Source: Neobacillus sp. OS1-2 (GTDB lineage: Bacteria > Bacillota > Bacilli > Bacillales > Cytobacillaceae). From it: a stretch of DNA of 64,000 nucleotides. Where the stretch lies: the NCBI RefSeq assembly GCF_030915505.1, contig NZ_CP133265.1, forward strand, positions 1,860,001-1,924,000, written 5' to 3'. The notes under the pieces are model-generated. The model saw only the letters and a program-made list of their open reading frames with translations. It did no database searches and was not told where the DNA came from. Of the stretch, positions 57,223 through 64,000 are shown piece by piece (the stretch's first letter is position 1; every line of letters starts with the position of its first letter). The translations under genes and the position numbers were made by a program.

Positions 57223-57540
57223 TGTGGATAAAAATTCGACACTTTTTCTATTATCCACACAAGATATTGACAGGTTTTGCACAAGTTATTTACCTGTGGA
57301 CAATTACTATACACACAATGCTGTTGTTGTGGATAAACGATTAAAAGGCATTGCGTATTAAGCAATTATTTGATATTATATTTGTGTTTTCACTCTTAAT
57401 AACTACATCCCGAATAATACGTTATCCACAATTTGTGGATAACGTGTGGATAGTTTATTCAAGGACACTGTAGAAACTTGTCCACAAGAGGTGGATATTG
57501 TCGAAACTCCACATTATTTCCTTATTATATGTTTTCCACA
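57223..57540. other. oriC: oriC, part 1: DnaA-box region upstream of dnaA
   Basis: DnaA boxes: TGTGGATAA at 57223, 57328 and 57434; TTATCCACA at 57251 and 57422; near-consensus TGTGGACAA (57295), TGTGGATAG (57445), TTGTCCACA (57478) and TTTTCCACA (near 57531). This is the incA/incB-type half of a Bacillus bipartite origin and also the dnaA promoter region, so DnaA would repress its own gene. No gene lies in 56992-57744. Confidence 0.92.
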
Positions 57541-57744
57541 ACCACTGTTTCGTATATTTATAAATTAATAGGTTGTACTGGTAGTATAAATCTTATTTTT
57601 TCACGGAACTTAAGTCGAATAGGTAATCTGGTTGCACAGAGCTACTTCATGAAGACAACATTTTTTTGGGGTTAGACAATAAATAATGCGAGTGCTAGTT
57701 TAGATAAATAATTTGTCCAAACGAACAAAAAGGAGGGATAGTAG

Positions 57745-59091
57745 TTGGAAAATATTGCGGATCTTTGGAATGCAGCGCTAGCCAATATTGAGAAAAAGAT
57801 AAGTAAGCCTAGCTTTGATACATGGCTTAAATCCACAAAAGCCCATTCCCTTCAAGGCGACCTACTAGTGATCACGGCACCGAATGAATTTGCACGTGAT
57901 TGGCTGGAAGAACGTTATTCTCAGTTAATCTCCGGGATTCTATATGAAATCACCGGGGAAGAGCTATCTGTAAAATTTATTATTCCGCAAAATCAAAAAG
58001 AAGCCGAAAATGAGCTGCAGCTGCCGCCCAAAAGGATAAAAAAGGATGATGACCACGGGGATTTCCCGCAAGGTATCCTCAATCAAAAGTATACATTTGA
58101 TACATTCGTTATTGGTTCAGGCAACCGATTTGCCCATGCTGCATCACTTGCAGTAGCAGAAGCACCGGCTAAAGCTTACAATCCTTTATTTATATACGGT
58201 GGTGTAGGATTGGGGAAGACTCACTTAATGCACGCCATCGGCCATTATGTTTTGGATCATAACCCAGGGGCAAAAGTTGTCTATTTATCATCTGAAAAAT
58301 TTACCAACGAGTTTATTAACTCAATTCGTGACAACAAGGCGGAGAATTTCCGCAATAAATATCGAAATGTCGATATCCTACTCATTGATGATATTCAGTT
58401 TTTAGCTGGAAAAGAATCAACTCAAGAGGAATTTTTTCATACTTTTAATGCACTTCATGAAGAAAGCAAACAAATTATTATCTCTAGTGACCGACCTCCA
58501 CGGGAAATTCCTACACTGGAAGACAGGCTCAGGTCACGCTTTGAATGGGGACTCATTACTGATATTACCCCGCCAGATTTAGAAACAAGAATCGCGATCC
58601 TCCGCAAAAAGGCCAAGGCGGAAGGGTTAGATATACCGAATGAGGTAATGCTTTATATTGCTAACCAAATTGATTCGAACATTCGTGAACTTGAAGGTGC
58701 GTTGATCCGCGTGGTCGCCTACTCTTCGTTAATTAATAAAGATATTAATGCAGATCTTGCTGCTGAGGCCTTGAAGGATATTATTCCAAGTTCAAAGCCA
58801 AAAGTTATTACCATCTTAGAAATTCAAAAGACTGTCGGGGAACATTTTAGTATTAAGCTTGAGGACTTCAAGGCCAAAAAGCGGACAAAATCGGTTGCCT
58901 TTCCGCGGCAAATTGCGATGTATTTATCACGTGAATTAACCGACTATTCTTTGCCCAAAATAGGTGAGGAGTTCGGTGGACGTGATCATACAACCGTTAT
59001 TCATGCACATGAAAAGATTTCTAAACTGCTGCAAACTGATTCAACCCTGCAAAAGCAGATGAAGGAACTGCATGAAATATTAAAGGTTTAA
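57745..59091 (+). CDS. dnaA: Chromosomal replication initiator protein DnaA
   Basis: A 448-residue AAA+ initiator. Domain I about 1-80 ([24 protein letters not shown]), short linker, domain III with Walker [14 protein letters not shown] and Walker [15 protein letters not shown], and domain IV with the DnaA signature [15 protein letters not shown]. It starts at TTG 57745, eight bases after AGGAGGG. Flanked by DnaA-box clusters on both sides. Confidence 0.97.
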   Translation: MENIADLWNAALANIEKKISKPSFDTWLKSTKAHSLQGDLLVITAPNEFARDWLEERYSQLISGILYEITGEELSVKFIIPQNQKEAENELQLPPKRIKKDDDHGDFPQGILNQKYTFDTFVIGSGNRFAHAASLAVAEAPAKAYNPLFIYGGVGLGKTHLMHAIGHYVLDHNPGAKVVYLSSEKFTNEFINSIRDNKAENFRNKYRNVDILLIDDIQFLAGKESTQEEFFHTFNALHEESKQIIISSDRPPREIPTLEDRLRSRFEWGLITDITPPDLETRIAILRKKAKAEGLDIPNEVMLYIANQIDSNIRELEGALIRVVAYSSLINKDINADLAAEALKDIIPSSKPKVITILEIQKTVGEHFSIKLEDFKAKKRTKSVAFPRQIAMYLSRELTDYSLPKIGEEFGGRDHTTVIHAHEKISKLLQTDSTLQKQMKELHEILKV

Positions 59092-59240
59092 GGAAAAGGG
59101 GCGGAGCGCCGCATTTGTCTAGCCATTGCACATTTAATGGCTATGGATAAGAGTATCTATTTGTAATGGCAGGTTTAGCTCTGCTCACACCACCTTTTTG
59201 ATGTTAAAATTGTGAATAACTTCTACCATTCTGTACACAG

Positions 59241-59350
59241 TCTGTCCACATGTGGATAGGCTGTGTTTCTATTGAAAATCAGGGTTATCCACATACTAAC
59301 AGGCCCTACTAGTACTTCTACTATTTTTTTAAAAAATAATATTATATGTT
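59241..59350. other. oriC: oriC, part 2: DnaA boxes, DnaA-trio and AT-rich unwinding element
   Basis: Boxes CTGTCCACA (59242), TGTGGATAG (59251) and a perfect TTATCCACA (59285). Then CTACTAGTACTTCTACTA (59306-59323), whose complement is a run of TAG-like triplets, the DnaA-trio that guides DnaA onto single strand. Next is the AT-only run at 59324-59350, the probable unwinding site. Confidence 0.88.
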
Positions 59351-59390
59351 ACTGCTAAAAAAATATGCATCAAAAGGAGGAAATAATGCG

Positions 59391-60527
59391 ATGAAATTTA
59401 TCATTCAACGCGATCGTCTTGTTCAAGGTGTGAACGATGTTATGAAGGCCATTACATCAAGAACAACGATACCTATCTTAACGGGGATCAAAATTGTTGC
59501 CAGTGCAGAGGGAGTTACCTTAACCGGAAGCGACTCTGATATTTCCATTGAATCGTTTATTCCAATGGAGGAAGCAGGAGATGAGATTGTTGAAATCAAG
59601 CAACCGGGAGCAATTGTCCTGCAAGCGAAGTTTTTCAGCGAAATTGTCAAAAAGCTCCCTACTGATTCGGTTGAAATGGAAGTTCTCGGTTCTCTTCAAA
59701 CCGTCATTCGCTCTGGGAAATCAGAGTTTAATTTAAATGGCCTTGATGCCGAGGAGTACCCTCACCTGCCGCAAATAGAGGAAAATAATAAATTTCACAT
59801 TGCAACAGATCTATTAAAAGCAATGATTCGTCAAACACATTTCGCAGTGTCCACCTCAGAAACACGCCCAATCTTGACAGGTGTAAACTGGAAGATTGAG
59901 AACGGGGAGCTAACCTGTATTGCAACAGATAGCCATCGGCTTGCACTAAGGAAGGCCAAAATTGAAACGGAAAATAACGAAATGTACAATGTTGTTATTC
60001 CGGGAAAAAGCTTGAATGAGTTAAATAAAATTATTGATGATTCCAATGAATTAATTGATATTGTGATCACGGAAAATCAAATTTTATTTAAAGCAAAGCA
60101 TTTATTATTTTTCTCAAGATTGTTAGAGGGAAATTATCCTGATACATCAAAATTAATTCCAAATGAAAGTAAAACCGATGTAACTGTCAATACGAAGGAA
60201 TTCCTCCAAGCTATCGACCGTGCTTCCTTGCTGGCGCGGGAAGGGCGCAATAATGTTGTTAAATTTTCCATCATTGAGGGTGGGGTCATTGAAATTTCCT
60301 CCAATACACCTGAGATTGGAAAGGTAGTAGAGGAAATACAAAGTAGTTCGATTGATGGAGAAGATGTAAAGATATCCTTTAGTGCGAAATATATGATGGA
60401 TGCCCTAAAGGCGCTGGAAGGGACAGATATTAAAGTGAGTTTTACTGGCGCGATGCGTCCATTCTTACTACGTCCCCTGCATGATGAAACTATTTTACAG
60501 TTAATATTGCCAGTAAGAACTTATTAA
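59391..60527 (+). CDS. dnaN: DNA polymerase III sliding clamp (beta subunit)
   Basis: A 378-residue ring-forming clamp: MKFIIQRDRLVQGVNDVMKA, three repeated clamp folds, and the C-terminal MRPFLLRPLHDETILQLILPVRTY. Start ATG 59391 follows AAAGGAGG; an open frame from 59346 has no ribosome site. Downstream of dnaA with oriC part 2 between them. Confidence 0.97.
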   Translation: MKFIIQRDRLVQGVNDVMKAITSRTTIPILTGIKIVASAEGVTLTGSDSDISIESFIPMEEAGDEIVEIKQPGAIVLQAKFFSEIVKKLPTDSVEMEVLGSLQTVIRSGKSEFNLNGLDAEEYPHLPQIEENNKFHIATDLLKAMIRQTHFAVSTSETRPILTGVNWKIENGELTCIATDSHRLALRKAKIETENNEMYNVVIPGKSLNELNKIIDDSNELIDIVITENQILFKAKHLLFFSRLLEGNYPDTSKLIPNESKTDVTVNTKEFLQAIDRASLLAREGRNNVVKFSIIEGGVIEISSNTPEIGKVVEEIQSSSIDGEDVKISFSAKYMMDALKALEGTDIKVSFTGAMRPFLLRPLHDETILQLILPVRTY

Positions 60528-60545
60528 ATAGTCATCCACTTAAAT

Positions 60546-60573
60546 ACGCCGCCATTCTTTTGGCGGTTTTTTC
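60546..60573 (+). terminator. Terminator after dnaN
   Basis: CCGCC-ATTCTTTT-GGCGG stem with a T6 run. Confidence 0.85.
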
Positions 60574-60670
60574 GATGTTTTAATAATTCTTACCGGTTTT
60601 CTTTGTAACTTACTGCTTTTTTTAGTAAAATAAAGTATTGGGACCATTTTTAGAAATGAGGGTGACGATT

Positions 60671-60886
60671 GTGCCTGAGAAAGTGAAGCTAGACACTGAA
60701 TTTATTACATTAGGTCAATTTTTAAAACTGGCTGACGTGATTCAAACAGGTGGGATGGCCAAATGGTTTTTAAGCGAACATGCCATTTTTATTAATGGTG
60801 AGCAGGACCAAAGAAGAGGAAGAAAACTTCGTGCCGGTGACAAAATCCAAATTGCTGGCTTCGGGGAATTTATGATAACCGACTAG
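60671..60886 (+). CDS. yaaA: S4-domain RNA-binding protein YaaA (RlbA)
   Basis: A 71-residue protein: [24 protein letters not shown] and [16 protein letters not shown] are typical of S4-like YaaA. It is linked to large ribosomal subunit assembly in B. subtilis. I chose the GTG at 60671, after GAGGGTGA, which gives exactly the B. subtilis length. Confidence 0.92.
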   Translation: MPEKVKLDTEFITLGQFLKLADVIQTGGMAKWFLSEHAIFINGEQDQRRGRKLRAGDKIQIAGFGEFMITD

Positions 60887-60903
60887 CTAAAGGATATGTT
60901 GCT

Positions 60904-62022
60904 ATGTATATTGAAAAGTTAGCATTGAAAAATTACCGAAATTACGAAGAGCTATTCGTCCAATTTGAAAATAAAGTGAATGTTATCTTAGGCGAAAATG
61001 CCCAAGGGAAAACGAATATTATGGAGTCTATTTACGTTTTGGCCTTGGCTAAATCGCATCGAACTTCTAATGATAAAGAACTTATACGCTGGGACCATGA
61101 GTATGCTAAAATAGAAGGCAGGGTTCAAAAACAGCATAGCTCCTTGCCCTTGGAATTAGTCATTTCAAAAAAGGGAAAACGAGCAAAATGTAATCATATT
61201 GAACAGCAAAAATTGAGTCAATATGTTGGAAATATGAACGTGGTCATGTTTGCCCCGGAGGACCTTAACATTGTGAAGGGAAGCCCACAGGTGCGCAGAC
61301 GTTTTATCGATATGGAAATCGGGCAGGTATCGCCCGTTTATTTACATGATATGAGCCAATATCAAAAAATACTGCAACAACGTAATCATTATTTAAAAAT
61401 GCTGCAGATAAAAAAACAAACGGATCAAACGATGCTTGAGGTTTTAACGGAGCAGTTTATTCAAATGGCCGTGAAAATTGTCAAAAAACGTTTTGAATTC
61501 CTTCAGTTGCTTGAGAAATGGGCCATACCGATTCATCAAGGGATATCTAGGGGTTTAGAAACGCTTGAAATCACCTATAAACCATCTGTAGAGGTATTAG
61601 AAGAACAAGATTTGTCGAAGATGATAGCAAGCTTTGAAGAAAAGTTTACCAAGGTCAGAACGAGGGAAATTGAACGTGGCACAACCTTGTTCGGCCCCCA
61701 TCGTGATGACTTATTGTTTTTTGTCAACGGCAGGGATGTTCAAACCTTTGGTTCACAGGGACAGCAGCGTACAACTGCCCTTTCAGTCAAACTTGCTGAG
61801 ATTGAATTGATTTATAATGAAATTGGCGAGTATCCCATTTTACTTCTTGATGATGTTTTATCAGAATTGGATGATTACCGACAATCCCATTTACTCAATA
61901 CCATACAAGGGAAAGTTCAAACGTTTGTCACTACCACAAGCGTGGAGGGGATTGACCATCAAACCCTGAAGGAAGCAGCGACGTTTTTTGTCAATTCCGG
62001 TACTATGAACAAGGTTAATTGA
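60904..62022 (+). CDS. recF: DNA replication and repair protein RecF
   Basis: A 372-residue SMC-like ATPase that helps load RecA at gaps. Walker [15 protein letters not shown] at 30-43, the signature [13 protein letters not shown] near 268 and Walker [25 protein letters not shown]. Between yaaA and remB in the conserved dnaN-yaaA-recF-remB-gyrB row. Confidence 0.96.
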   Translation: MYIEKLALKNYRNYEELFVQFENKVNVILGENAQGKTNIMESIYVLALAKSHRTSNDKELIRWDHEYAKIEGRVQKQHSSLPLELVISKKGKRAKCNHIEQQKLSQYVGNMNVVMFAPEDLNIVKGSPQVRRRFIDMEIGQVSPVYLHDMSQYQKILQQRNHYLKMLQIKKQTDQTMLEVLTEQFIQMAVKIVKKRFEFLQLLEKWAIPIHQGISRGLETLEITYKPSVEVLEEQDLSKMIASFEEKFTKVRTREIERGTTLFGPHRDDLLFFVNGRDVQTFGSQGQQRTTALSVKLAEIELIYNEIGEYPILLLDDVLSELDDYRQSHLLNTIQGKVQTFVTTTSVEGIDHQTLKEAATFFVNSGTMNKVN

Positions 62023-62030
62023 GGTGAACC

Positions 62031-62282
62031 ATGTATATTCACATCGGGGAAGATCTTAATATAAGGGCGAAGGATATTATTTCAATACTAGACAAAGAGA
62101 GTGCAAATCATTCTCCGTTGATTGAAGAATTCTTAACGCACCATAAAGACAGATTAATTAACTTGTCCAAAAACCCCTTTAAATCAGTCATTATTACATA
62201 TGACAAAATTTACTTATCCCCTATTGCTTCTGGAACATTAAAAAAACGTTCAAACCAAATGAATATACACGAATTTATATAA
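62031..62282 (+). CDS. remB: Biofilm matrix regulator RemB
   Basis: An 83-residue protein (YaaB) that helps activate matrix genes in B. subtilis. MYIHIGEDLNIRAKDIISILD and SVIITYDKIYLSPIASGTLKKR are its typical segments. RBS GAGGTGA lies four bases before the ATG, eight bases after recF. Confidence 0.93.
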   Translation: MYIHIGEDLNIRAKDIISILDKESANHSPLIEEFLTHHKDRLINLSKNPFKSVIITYDKIYLSPIASGTLKKRSNQMNIHEFI

Positions 62283-62333
62283 TACTTTTTAAAACTAAAA
62301 TATTGAGCTATTTTTTATCAGAAGGTGCGGTGA

Positions 62334-64000
<1,667 letters not shown>

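Noticed and set aside
57170..57365. Short frames in the oriC region
   Set aside because: They cover DnaA boxes and show no coding character.

Overview
The window is the replication-origin region of a spore-forming Bacillaceae chromosome. The core order rpmH-rnpA-yidC-jag-mnmE-mnmG-rsmG-noc-soj-spo0J on one side of dnaA, and dnaN-yaaA-recF-remB-gyrB on the other, is the classic Bacillus layout. The protein sequences resemble B. subtilis closely: RlmH, WalR, DnaB helicase, GdpP and RemB are all recognisable. A germinant-receptor operon and yyaC show that it sporulates. A Neobacillus/Bacillus-type genus is likely, but this is inference.

Left arm, about 1-22.8 kb, is accessory. It holds a resistance-type regulator/exporter block (partial TetR, YhgE-like membrane protein, LysR plus thioredoxin, PadR, a DHA2 multidrug transporter and an NAD(P)-binding protein). 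Next is an arabinose region: araB-araD-araA, divergent araR, and a ChvE/MmsAB-type sugar ABC transporter. Upstream of the transporter lies a decayed second araB that still has its AraR-box promoter. Two short blocks follow: a flavin oxidoreductase with a divergent WYL regulator, and a gerKA-KB-KC-type germinant receptor operon.

These two blocks are bounded by three direct copies of the last codons of rlmH (16.88, 18.79 and 22.82 kb). All three encode GEPYHK-stop and contain TATCATAA, the core of the staphylococcal SCC attachment site, which also lies at the 3' end of rlmH. This looks like a tandem array of SCC-like cassettes whose cargo is a redox module and a spore-germination module. No recombinase gene is in the window.

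Centre, 22.8-48.9 kb, is conserved core: rlmH, htrC, the walRKHIJ cell-wall operon, an M23 endopeptidase, a tRNA cluster (Lys-Glu-Asp-Phe), purA under paired PurBoxes, dnaB, rplI, gdpP, yybS, the rpsF-ssb-rpsR operon with an S6:S18-type leader, ychF, a molybdopterin oxidoreductase, yyzM-like and MscS genes, yyaC, a DUF554 gene, spo0J and soj. Three parS sites and DnaA-box clusters mark origin-proximal DNA.

Right end, 49-64 kb: noc to mnmE (with a 52-bp tandem repeat array between mnmE and mnmG), jag, yidC, rnpA, rpmH, then a bipartite oriC flanking dnaA, with DnaA boxes, a DnaA-trio and an AT-rich unwinding region, then dnaN to a gyrB cut by the window end. Genes left of dnaA are mostly on the minus strand and those right of it on the plus strand, so transcription runs with replication. 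Dispersed palindromic REP-like repeats lie in several intergenic gaps.
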